Shown here: positions 21,881 through 32,056 of the stretch, piece by piece
How positions within the stretch are numbered: the stretch's first letter is position 1
How the letters are laid out: every line of letters starts with the position of its first letter
NCBI GenBank assembly: GCA_036365455.1
Contig: JAWQUS010000011.1
Coordinates: 4,298,001-4,362,000, forward strand
Length of the DNA: 64,000 nucleotides
Direction: 5' to 3'
Source of the DNA: Macrosoma leucophasiata
Lineage: Eukaryota; Arthropoda; Insecta; Lepidoptera; Hedylidae
The notes under the pieces: generated by a model
What the model was told of the DNA's origin: nothing
Databases searched by the model: none
The model's input: the letters and a program-made list of their open reading frames with translations, nothing else
Program-made: the position numbers and the translations under genes

Positions 21881-24800
21881 AAAATCCAAAAAAAGTTCAT
21901 ACCATCGACGACACAACGCAGCTGTTCTATAGTCGATGGTTCATACATACATTCGCTATACACCAGTTTTATCCCAGACATCATAGAATATAGGCATTCA
22001 TCAGACATCGTTCCAAACTCTGGCCGTGCCATTGAGAATCTTGCCTACTGGAAAAGATCCTAATAGGTATGACGGACTCTCGATCTGGGAACCTTAGGGC
22101 TATAGACGAGCAAATAAATTATAATTGTTGCTATAATATCTCATTTGAATGATGATAATATCAAGCCCTAGGCACGATCGCTCCTTATTCATATTTGTCG
22201 TATTAGTCATCCTTTTGGTCACCGCAAAATGCTCTTTGTTCCAGCATTATTACGTTGACTTGGCTAGTTTTGAAAGGTTTTCCTGTATATTAAATATCTT
22301 AAAGCTTCAAAACATATATTTTTTGTATATAACTTAAGAACTGTATAAATATACAGTACCTGCCGGTCAAATAAGAAGCAGTTGGCAATTTGATAGGCAC
22401 TATGCATTACAATGCTGCTTTGACGTAACGTGATAAATACTTACATTATAACAAACTCAATGTAGGTACTACAAAATTTCGTGAGTTTTTTTTAAAGCTT
22501 TATTAACTGTTTTGTAACTAAACCTACTGCTGGGCAAAAGCCTTCCCTATTTACCAACATATCATATTAGGTAATGGTCAGACAGATCTCAGCCTTGAAA
22601 AATGTTATCTTAAGATTGTCTCAAGGATTAAAATCTGTCTATTAATATGGACCTAAATTAACAGGAGAGCACTCAGTTCACATTGATGATAAAATAACAC
22701 AAAAATGATAACTGCAACCTAAGAATATCTATAAAAAAAGGTTGAAGTTCCCTTGCTGCTCCTGCGCCTGAAGGTGTCATATCATTCTCAGCCTACAGAC
22801 GTCCACTGCTGAGCATAAGTCTTTTCCAAAGACTTGCCCCACAACGACCTACTATGGTCGGTATGTACCCAACGGCTGCCCGCTATCTTGGTCAAGTCGA
22901 CGGTCTCCCACGGATTTCCTGTCGTTCTCGTGGTCGCCATTTGCTTTATCTTGTTCATTATTTATACGTTCAGTTTACTGTCCTAATTTATAGATAATTA
23001 GATGATTTACGTACTGAAGTTTTACGGCAATCACGTGATCTGCTGTAGAACTGGTACGTTTAAAAAATAATTGAATTCAAGGCTTGCCAATTTTTTTGCC
23101 CCGAAGTCCGTACAAATTCTACGATAGGAGACGGTAATGGTCGTCAATTGGCAGCACTGACCATGTACTTACTTTAACATAATATGAATAAAGTGAAAAC
23201 AAATACTCGTAGTTTGAATCTGGATTTCTATTATCTTTCCCATGTCTTTCTCATGTTATCGCGTAACTTTTATCTGTGGCGATAATTATTTTTGACAGTT
23301 TACTTGTGGTACAGCTACTGGCCGTGTTACACGTTTTAGATTTTACGTAAGTATTTTTGAAGGAATACATTTCCTATGTTAATCTCTAGACTTTAAACCA
23401 TTGTACTGGATTAAATAATATTCTGTAGAAAGAAAACTAAATTGCCTATGTAGGTATATATCTAGAACTAGTTTTTGATATACATATACACACCGTGACA
23501 TTGGTTGCGAGCAGTGCAGACTTTTAAATGTTGACGTATTATAAGATGCTATGTAGTTTACACCACATTATGTACCATACATGCACCGCATGCGACACAG
23601 TGTCACATAGTGTGTCAAACACTGTGTTTAAGTGTTTTAACTATAGACTTGGCTCGTTCTAAAAGAAATGATTAGTTTCAGTTGTAGCAACAAGTAAAAT
23701 ATGGAAATGCTTATCAGCGTGCCGAATTTGCTTTAATGTGGAGTTAGTTATGATGATCACGTTCAACCGGCTTTTGTTTTGATAAATACATAGTTTTACT
23801 ATCGTATTTTTATTTCATGTATATTTTAACGTGAGAATCTTTGTTATCATTCTAAATAGGACATATTCAAAATTAACGAAAAAGTAGTCAAGCTTACTAA
23901 CAATACATTCAGTCGATTTGAATATGAGGCAAGATGATTATTGAAAAATTTGAACAGTCACCTTATACAAGACAGCTCAGATTTGTTGGAGATACCCAAA
24001 AGAGTGCAAGGTATTCCCCAACCTGACGCGCTTTAGTAAAGCCAAAAATCCTCTCTTTGGTTCTCCTGCTATAAAAGGTCCTGTTTTCGTAACCATGAGT
24101 AAAATGTAAACGATAATCAAAATAAAAAAAAAACAAAATCTGATTTTACTTTAGAACCGAATAATTCCACGTCCCAAAGGTTTCCTCTATTAATTTAACT
24201 AAATAGGTTTATTGCTCTCCATATTTAATTTTTCATATTAATAAGTAGACCATTTTGAAGCTGCATACGCAAAAATGATTTCACAAATCGATTTTTAACT
24301 ATCGTAGGTATTTGGTTTTGTGTTAATAGACTCGTATTCATTACTTACTTGGGATTTAGAGCATTAGCAGTAAATCGTGATAGATGTTTCGCAACATTAA
24401 TGCGCTAATTGATTGTTTTTACAATTTTCTACTTCATATTTTGATTCTGTTACTCGTAGCGGCTTGAGCGAATCGGCCACTACTATGACTGTTCTTTCTG
24501 GCTCTGCCCTCGGGCCGATGTTATTAGGATTTTTTAATATTTCGGTAGATTACCAGTGCCACACTAATTTGCTAATGTACTGAACGATATCAATAGATTC
24601 GTCATCATTATATTGACATTTTATGAAAAGACCACAAAACAGTAAAAAATCTGTCGGGGTGTTCAGTGGTTGTTTTCAGAACCGTGGGTGTTTGTATGTG
24701 TACAGGTTGGACGGAACGCATATTATACGAGTAATATATTTTACTTTTTTTCTATATGTATTTTAAATTATAATATTCGAAACGCTTGAACTCATGTTGT

Positions 24801-25030
24801 TTTTGTATTTTTGATGTGTTTTGTAGTATGAAACAAATCTCTTAAGTGCCACTTAAAATTGAGTGGCATTTTAGTATTTGGCCGTTAAAATATTGCAAAG
24901 CAGCGATAACCTATATCAAACTCTTATCCCAGATGATCTTTACGTAACTATTTATGTGTTTATCTGATGTGTGAAAGACTGCTGTTTTATCGTAAAGTAT
25001 AGTTATCTTTGCCAGCTGCTACATGTTATT
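21881..25030. other. Upstream flank of the transporter, no exon identified
   Basis: AT-rich. Should hold the transporter's 5' exon and promoter, but no TATA/Inr pair or donor could be singled out. Contains a LINE tip at 22775 and a half foldback at 24838. Confidence 0.4.
22775..22950 (-). pseudogene. Tip of the same LINE family
   Basis: The segment around AGACGTCCACTGCTGAGCAT, read on -, is the WTDDL...QQW end of the element at 36570. Smaller scraps at 37660-37700 and 39295-39375. Confidence 0.5.
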
Positions 25031-25045
25031 GTTTTTGTATTTCAG
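25031..25045 (+). promoter_or_regulatory. Splice acceptor upstream of the transporter start
   Basis: A pyrimidine-rich tract ending in TTTCAG at 25045 implies that the transporter transcript has at least one upstream exon, 5'UTR or a few codons. It argues against an intronless retrocopy lacking its own promoter. The partner donor was not located. Confidence 0.6.
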
Positions 25046-25062
25046 AGCCAACACGCTCAAAC

Positions 25063-26442
25063 ATGACGAACGGGCAGGCAACGGGCGCATTGATGTACGC
25101 GGTGTGCGCCGCCGTACTGGGCATGCTCCAGTTCGGCTACAACACTGCCGTCATCAACGCGCCTAGAGACTTCATCGAGACCTTCATCGGCCAACACTAC
25201 GGATCCAAAAGTCTCATATTCAGCATCATCGTCAGCATCTTCGCCGTCGGTGGAATGATCGGCTGTCCACTAGCCAGCTGGGTCGCAGACAAACGCGGTA
25301 GGAAGTTTGCCCTCTCCGTAAACGCCGCGTTTGGTATTATCGGCGCCGCTTTGATGGGCTTTAGCGAAGTCGCTGGTTCTGTCGAAATGCTCATAATCGG
25401 CAGATTCCTTATAGGCGTTAACTGTGGCTTCGCGACGACCGCCTCGCCGACATACGTCTCGGAATTGGCGCCGGTGCGACTTCGTGGTGCATTTGGCACG
25501 GTCAACCAACTGGCTGTCGCGTTTGGCTTGGCCTTCTCTCAGATTCTCGGGATTAACGTCATCCTGGGCACCCAAGAAGGTTGGCCGTGGTTGCTCGGCT
25601 TGACAGTCGTATTTTCGGCCGTGCAGCTGGCAATGTTGCCTTTCGCCCCAGAATCTCCTAGATACCTTCTACTTGTGCAATGCGACGAGGAGAATGCCAG
25701 GCAGGTTCTAGCTAAACTGCGTGGTACGGCGGACATTGATAATGAAATAAACGATATGCACATTGAAGACCGCGCTGAGAAGCAACAAGAAAAATTCACG
25801 ATCGGTGATCTATTCAGAATCAAGGCTTTACGGACGCCGTTGATAATTGGCATCGTCATGCATTTGTCTCAACAGTTGGGCGGTATAAACGCTGTTTTAT
25901 ATTTCTCTACTACGATATTTGAAAACGCCGGTTTGGAGACTGACGTCGCTCGTTTAGCGTCGATCGGTGTCGGCAGTGTTCTCTTTGTGATGGCTTTAGT
26001 ATCGATACCGTTGATGGATCGATTGGGAAGACGTACTCTGCAACTCGTCGGACTCGGGGGTATGACAGTATTTTCTGTGCTCATGACAGTCGCATTCTTC
26101 ACTTACGAAAATAATGCAACAATGAGTATATTTGCTGTTGTATTTACGTTTTTGTACGTCGCGTTCTTCGGCGTCGGCCCAAGTTCGATTCCTTGGATGA
26201 TTCTCTCCGAGTTGTTTGGGCAAGGAGCAAGAAGTGCGGCTGTGAGTGTTGGCGCTTCTGTCAATTGGTTAGCCAATTTCATTGTGGGATTATCATTCCT
26301 ATCCTTATCAGAAGCGCTCGGTGACTTAGTGTTCGTGCCGTTCACCGTACTTTTGATACTGTTCTTCACTTTCACGTACTTCAAATTGCCAGAAACTAAG
26401 AATAGGACTATCGAAGAGGTGACGGCTCTGTTCAAGAAATAA
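25063..26442 (+). CDS. Facilitated hexose transporter, class I GLUT (SLC2A1-like)
   Basis: 459-residue, 12-helix MFS sugar transporter of the plasma membrane, expected to carry glucose or related hexoses down their gradient. Family marks: LGMLQFGYNTAVINAP in TM1, KRGRK loop after TM2, GRFLIGVNCGF in TM4, PESPRYLLL after TM6, HLSQQLGGINAVLYFSTTIF in TM7, RLGRRTL loop after TM8, GPSSIPWMILSELF in TM10, VNWLANF in TM11 and PETKNRT at the tail. Alignment from memory with human GLUT1 is nearly colinear. I chose MTNGQATG as start: it gives the usual short N-terminus, and a TTTTTGTATTTCAG acceptor ends at 25045, 17 bases upstream. The coding region has no intron and is visibly richer in G+C than its surroundings. 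TM7 has HLS where glucose-specific GLUT1/3/4 have QLS. An upstream exon adding in-frame residues is possible, as the frame stays open to the acceptor. Confidence 0.95.
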   Translation: MTNGQATGALMYAVCAAVLGMLQFGYNTAVINAPRDFIETFIGQHYGSKSLIFSIIVSIFAVGGMIGCPLASWVADKRGRKFALSVNAAFGIIGAALMGFSEVAGSVEMLIIGRFLIGVNCGFATTASPTYVSELAPVRLRGAFGTVNQLAVAFGLAFSQILGINVILGTQEGWPWLLGLTVVFSAVQLAMLPFAPESPRYLLLVQCDEENARQVLAKLRGTADIDNEINDMHIEDRAEKQQEKFTIGDLFRIKALRTPLIIGIVMHLSQQLGGINAVLYFSTTIFENAGLETDVARLASIGVGSVLFVMALVSIPLMDRLGRRTLQLVGLGGMTVFSVLMTVAFFTYENNATMSIFAVVFTFLYVAFFGVGPSSIPWMILSELFGQGARSAAVSVGASVNWLANFIVGLSFLSLSEALGDLVFVPFTVLLILFFTFTYFKLPETKNRTIEEVTALFKK

Positions 26443-26640
26443 ACATTGGGTATTTAGAATTATGTCACACCCTCGAGTGGTATCTGCAATAAGTAGGTAT
26501 ATACTACTGTTTGTGATAGTTGCTATTAACATGGTTGTCGTATATAGATACCATTGAAAATAGTAAGGGTCTATAGGCGATTCCACTTTGTATTAGGAAG
26601 ACTGACACCTCACTTAGTGTATCCTATCGATGGTCCTAAT
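26443..26640 (+). other. Transporter 3' flank, probably 3'UTR
   Basis: AT-rich, with no reading frame of interest. No clear AATAAA close to the stop; the first strong one on + is at about 27868, so the 3'UTR may run through the MITE at 26641-26828. Confidence 0.4.
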
Positions 26641-26828
26641 TAACAATGTCGGTTCTGCAAAAAGAAAGTTCTGTCAGTAGAGCAGCTAAGTGTTTCTTTC
26701 AACGATTAAAATCGATTAAGATACTAAATTTTTGTTTTTTTTTTTTTGCATACCGGAATATAATAATACGTATAAATAACCGACTCTTCTGACAAAAGAC
26801 TCGCTCTTTTTGCAGTACCGACATTGTT
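26641..26828. mobile_element. Foldback MITE in the transporter 3' flank
   Basis: TAACAATGTCGGTTCTGCAA at the left; TTGCAGTACCGACATTGTTA at the right. A related copy starts at 31187. Confidence 0.6.
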
Positions 26829-27890
26829 ATTTGGGACCATCGCTATATTTCTGAAAGTACTTATACAATGTTAAATGTATTTAAGTCACGTATGAAAGGT
26901 CACTACGAATTTTTCGTTAAACCATACTTTACGTATCTTGCCCAAAAATACGTATAATACTAGAAATTTAATTCAAGATTTACATACTTATTATTAAATA
27001 TTTATTTTCAAAGTTGAGGACCAAAACGATGTTTTTGTAATCCTTTAATGTTATAGTCTATTTAACATACTAGTGATATACATTGTTTTAACGGTTCTAC
27101 ACAATAGGCTGCTCTTTTTTAGTTTTACTTTTTGTTACATAATCGCAGTGCCTTAGCTTATTTTGTTGGTTTAGATTTTACATTTCCATGTTGATAACAA
27201 CAAAGGATGATTTATTATTAGTTTGTAAGAACGTAAATATTTACACTAAATGATATTATATCATTTGTAATTACAGATTTTTTACTTTGCAGCAAATATA
27301 TCTTAAGCATCTTTGTTATAGTAGATCTTCACCGTCCTAGTGTACTTTAGTGCCAACATCCTGTAGATCGTAAGTCGAGTTATTTCCTCTTTAGATATTG
27401 TTTAAAAATACTTTATGGTTCGAAAGAATCTTGGTCCTAAACATGCATGTTGCCCCACTGATAAGTAATTTCAATCATTGAGTACTTGAGTACTAGACAG
27501 GCAGGACACTCCCTTTGGTATCATGGTTCCAGTTTTTTTTTTGCATCAATTTACCACAGTTTCCCGTAGTAATATGACAGGTGAAGTGGAATATCTGTCA
27601 TATAAATTTAAAAACAGATCTGGCTGTTTGTTCACCCTGTCTTCTCTATAATGTTATTAACCTCATTGATTTCAATGTCTCTTGCTATCGTCAAAGAACT
27701 TGGTTTTGGATTTGTTCCGATTCTGAAAGATTCATAATTATGACGGTTAGTGGGGCCATGTCATGTAGGTACATACATTGGGTCAATAATGAATACTGTA
27801 AAGTGTTGTTAAGTTGTTGTTGATTGTAAATTATACTCACTATTTTACTGCGACTATTCTGACTAGAATAAATATGTTACATACATTTGA
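26829..27890. other. No feature seen
   Basis: AT-rich, with AATAAA at about 27868, the first strong polyadenylation hexamer downstream of the transporter. Confidence 0.4.
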
Positions 27891-28275
27891 AAAAAAAATT
27901 TGACTTCAGGCGAGACTCGAACTCGCGGCTTACTGGGAATCTAGTCCACGTGGAGTCCATTATTAAGGGTAAAAGCGACTTCCTTACGATATTCATTAAA
28001 CTGAAAAGTCTATTATATCGGTTGCCTAACTAGCATAGTTGGCAATAGATGGCGCTACTGCTACCATAAAGCAAGGCAATAAATGTGAAGGAAAGATTTG
28101 ACAAATCGGGCAGGACTTCAGTAGCTCAATTGGAAGAGCGGCTGGACTAGATTCCCAGTAGGCCGCGAGTTCGAGTCTCGCCTGAAGTCTAATTTTTTCT
28201 TTCCATTTTTTCTTTAAAATAAAATATATTTCACAAGCATGTGTTAGTGCGAAATAATATAAAAACAAATGTAAT
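27891..28275 (+). mobile_element. Composite SINE D with inverted tRNA-like modules
   Basis: A reversed partial module at 27901-27955 and a full forward module at 28120-28190 (arms ACTTCAG/CTGAAGT, box A TAGCTCAATTGG, box B GAGTTCGAGTC) flank a 160-base spacer containing AGATGGCGCTACTGCTACCA. A related composite lies at 43140-43570. Confidence 0.65.
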
Positions 28276-28805
28276 TTCACTTATAAATATGTGAAATCAC
28301 TTCTTGTTTTCTAATTTAATAGATATTATTATACCTACATTTAAAGTGATATTGGTTATGACGCGTCTTCGACAAAAAGCCATCAGTTGTCGGTCGCATA
28401 TACATACGATTTTCTGCAGCTGGGCCATGACCTTTTATTTTCAACCTTGTTTCATTAGCTTTGTCTCGTTTCTTCATTCGCCCTGTCATATAAGACAAAT
28501 GAAACAAAATTTAGACAGTGCCCAAATTGGATCGCAATAGGTAACACGTCATGGTAATGCATCTATTATGTCTCTGATTTAGTTTTCTGGTATGATCTAT
28601 GCAGAAAACTTAAAAATTGACCCGTACATCTATTTTAAAAATGGTGTATCCAAGTATTGCAATGTGAGGTTTTAGTCGCATGAGAAGCGACTACACATAT
28701 GTATAACTAAGGCCATACATCCCACCCGTTTTTGTAACTACACAACCGACACAAAACAAATTGTGAATTGAAAGCTTATAGCTCAACTGCTGTTATTAGA
28801 AGACG

Positions 28806-29058
28806 TACAGTACTCAACAATTAATATTGCACATCGAGCCTGCGAAAGAGATGATCGGCTCGTTTCGACTACGCATAGCGTTATCTCTGTTGCACACTGC
28901 CTACGTAAGCACTGACAGTCCGGTATTGGTCAAAACTTGATTAAAATAGTCGACAAACGTTAAATAGGTACGGTGCGAAGGAGATAACGCTCTACAGACA
29001 GACCCGAAATAAGACGAAGTCTCCTTCCTAGGCTCGATGTGCAATATTTATTGTTGAG
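28806..29058. mobile_element. Foldback MITE, family F, full length
   Basis: Inverted ends AATATTGCACATCGAGCC; carries AGTGCTTACGTAGGCAGTGT on the - strand. Confidence 0.65.
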
Positions 29059-29507
29059 GTCTGTACTTTCGAGTTGTTGCCAAATAATGTTTTGTAGATA
29101 TTTTTGCTTACTGTGTAGAGTAAAACATGTACACAAAACTTTTGTATTGAAAATTGACAACTCAGCGGTTGTTAGTAATACCTAGTAATTAAATAATTTC
29201 GTGGTTTTTTCCTAAGTTATCTATAAATTTAAATTACATAATGTATTCTGATAAAAAATACCTATATGTACTATAATGATATGTAAGTATTACTAGTAAT
29301 TTAGAACATTCACAAGTAATTTTTCCAAAGTTGCTCAATTGTGGCACCAATTAGCTAATTCTCCCGAATAGTTTACTAAATGTTCGTGGAGATTACACTA
29401 AGTAATGAATCAAATTGACACCTACCTACTTATACGTGGTCCATCCGAGTTGGATTAAAATATTTTCATTTAAATACCTATACGGAAACTCCTTATAACA
29501 TTTTTGA

Positions 29508-29706
29508 CGACCCGGTTAGTCCAGCGGTGTGAGATAACAGTTTGATTCGCAGGGTCGCGGGTTCGATCCCCGCACCGGGACAAATATTTGTATGGCCTAC
29601 AGATATTTGTTTCGGGTCAAGGTGTTTGTGTATGTGTTGTATGTGTACAACGGCACCCACGACACAGGCCTATACCTACTGTGGGGCTGTGACTGTAAGC
29701 GTATTT
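29508..29706 (+). mobile_element. tRNA-derived SINE, family A
   Basis: Best-preserved copy: GACCCGGTTAGTCCAGCGG head, box B GGGTTCGATCCCCGC, CACCGGGACAAATATTTG, body to GGGGCTGTGACTGTAAGCG. Lies between the two real genes. Confidence 0.8.
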
Positions 29707-31186
29707 TATTTATTTACCATTTATTTTGGCGCAGCTTGTAGAAATGTAAATATGTAAAGTCAATACTGTCTCTCTAAAGTCGGGTCAAGGGTATCGGATC
29801 GCGGTAATTTTGTTGATAAAGAGTCCATAATACTGCATTTACAGCACACAGACACAGCGCGGCCAATAATTGACAGCAAAATGTGTGAGCTGCACGATCG
29901 ATATATTTATGTTTCATTATGATAATAGTAAAAAAATTACGACTACTTGTAGGTACTCTTTTGGTTACTTAAAAGAAATTTGAAAATAATATTAAATATG
30001 TATATATATATGTATACATATATATTTCTCTAGCATGTCTTATTGCGAAAAATAATATCATCTAATCAAATTTGATCGTACAAAGTGATATTCAATTTGA
30101 GGGTTACTCTACTGAGGGTAAGATTCACTGACCGCACTTCGCCTACTCCAATCTACTCCTACCACTAGAATTATAATGTAAGCCACAAAATATTACAGTT
30201 TTATATTGCACATAAAGTTGGCACACAGATTTAATAGATTTTTTTTTCATTGTTGTTCTATTTTTCGTAAGAAATATTGTAAAGAAGTTATTATGTTAAG
30301 ATCCTTTTTTTAATTAATAGTAATTATCTGAATATTTCATTGATAAGAGAATTACAAAGAATACATTCCATTGTCATCATAATTACTATATTTTTTTACA
30401 GTTTTTCGTGATCTTTAATATTTTTAGTTATATTTTCGATGATGTATCAAGTAATACTGCCTGTATTAAGACGTACTATCTACTTACCATAATACTATAG
30501 GTATGTAACAATTAAAATATGTAAAAATTACAGCTGATCAGAAATAGTGTCAAGAATTCAAGACATTTACAGGATTTGAAAAATTATAGCAAATATCCAA
30601 ATTTTTGAAAATCAAATTCAATTGTTCGAATATATTAATGTACCTACTACGTAAATTATGCTCTTTATAGTTATCGACAAAAGTATTAAGTGTGACGATA
30701 CTTTCAGTATCGATAAATAAACACCGCTTGCCAAATTAGAAGTTGAGTGCCGTTTTGTTTTTATCGAGAATATTCGATGTTGTTTTATATCCAGATAATT
30801 ATTCTAAACATGTCTTTTTTGTTAATTTAATATTTAATTGTCATCGCTCTTTTAATCAGCTGTGGTATGACAAAATATGTTATTATGACACTCTCGATCT
30901 GTAGTTTGTTATATTAGAGTCACGCTACTTTTCTTAACATCGCATTAAATACAAGCATATTGCATAAAGAAGTACGATGTGTGTACGATTCATTATAAAA
31001 GAAATAAAATATTTTTTAAAAGCACATAAAGATATGGCCACATTATCATAAACCACTTCCGGAGATGTCTGTTTTTTTTTTGTATTTCAGTTAATTAGCT
31101 ATTACATTTTTTGATTCAACCGAATGTTTCACAAATTGTTAAAATAAAAAACAAGCAGCGCCTCTGGCGGGTTTTGAATGAAGTAG
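29707..31186. other. Gap between the convergent genes, no gene seen
   Basis: Very AT-rich; a family G end (GACCGCACTTCGCC) at about 30130 and a TATATATGTATA run near 30000. Confidence 0.45.
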
Positions 31187-31425
31187 TAAATGTCGGTTCT
31201 GCAAAAAGAGAATTCCTTCAGTAGAACACTTCAAAGTTTGTTTTAAAAATTAAAAGGCACTAACAATAGGATTTTTTTTTACGCTTACACTCATAGCCCT
31301 TCACACAGAGCATTTTAGTTTTAAATTGGTTTTGACTAGGTACATAATTATGTTAGTCGTTTTCTTTTAATCGTCGAAATAAACTTTGAAATTCTCTACT
31401 GAAAGAATTGTCTTTTTGCATAACT
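31187..31425. mobile_element. MITE related to 26641-26828
   Basis: AATGTCGGTTCTGCAAAAAG start and a diverged right arm GTCTTTTTGCATAACTGAT. Confidence 0.5.
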
Positions 31426-31440
31426 GATCATCGTAATAAA

Positions 31441-31578
31441 ATACTTAGCCTGGGTTGCACGATATTTGTTAAGTTATTGTAACATTTCACATCCTTCTCT
31501 AACTTTAACAGATTAGAGAAGGATGTGAAATGTTACAATAACTTTAACGAATATTGTGGTGCAACCCAGGCTAAGTAT
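31441..31578. mobile_element. Foldback MITE, family H
   Basis: ATACTTAGCCTGGGTTGCAC inverted at the right; the inner arm is TTGTAACATTTCACATCC. Copies at 58755 and 63405. Confidence 0.65.
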
Positions 31579-31924
31579 TAGTTGAAGTTTGAGGTTATTA
31601 AAGAGGTAAATTATTCGGATGCTCTCAGGTTTCGAAAATATGTGTGGGATTTCAAATAATTAAAAAATTAAGCGAATTAATTCTTCACGATGTTACTGCC
31701 AATTAAGTTTGAAAATATTAGAAAACAAATAAATCTTTATAAGATTGTAGGTAGTTCACATAATTTAATAGCAACACTTTAAATATTTGTTACAATCACT
31801 ATCACTACCAACTATTAGTAACTTTATTTATCTATATAATTATTATAAATAAACTATGGAAACAATGTATCGAAAATAAAAAAAGAAATACGAATTTAAT
31901 TCGCCTGTTGATATTAAATTATTA

Positions 31925-31930
31925 TTTATT
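31925..31930 (-). terminator. Possible polyadenylation signal of the cyclase gene
   Basis: AATAAA on -, 21 bases past the stop codon. Very close to the stop; other A-rich hexamers lie further downstream near 31850, so the used site is uncertain. Confidence 0.4.
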
Positions 31931-31951
31931 ATGACATGACGTGTTTGTATT

Positions 31952-32056
31952 TTAATTGTCCCCACACAACGCGGAGAATAACTGCAAGGCTTCTCCTTGA
32001 TAATCGTCTTCTCCGACTTCACCTTCAAGCCAAAACGTTTCCATCGTGCCTTTGCC
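31952..32056 (-). CDS. Gyc-89Db-like: Cyclase exon 14, residues 800-833 and stop
   Basis: [19 protein letters not shown] completes the VKGKGEMETYWL signature, followed by a short tail, [15 protein letters not shown], and TAA at 31952-31954. Acceptor CTTTCAG. No long C-terminal extension of the Gyc-88E kind, which again favours the 89Da/Db class. Confidence 0.94.
   Translation of the reverse strand, partial: GKGTMETFWLEGEVGEDDYQGEALQLFSALCGDN

Noticed and set aside
25009..25062. Upstream extension of the transporter starting at a TTG
   Set aside because: It spans a clear splice acceptor, and the extra residues do not resemble GLUT N-termini.
25197..26586. Several open frames on the minus strand of the transporter
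   Set aside because: They are shadows of the G+C-richer coding strand; none resembles a known protein.
28120..28190. Possible functional tRNA gene
   Set aside because: The acceptor and T arms fold, but the anticodon stem has a mismatch, and copies recur in SINE-like arrays.
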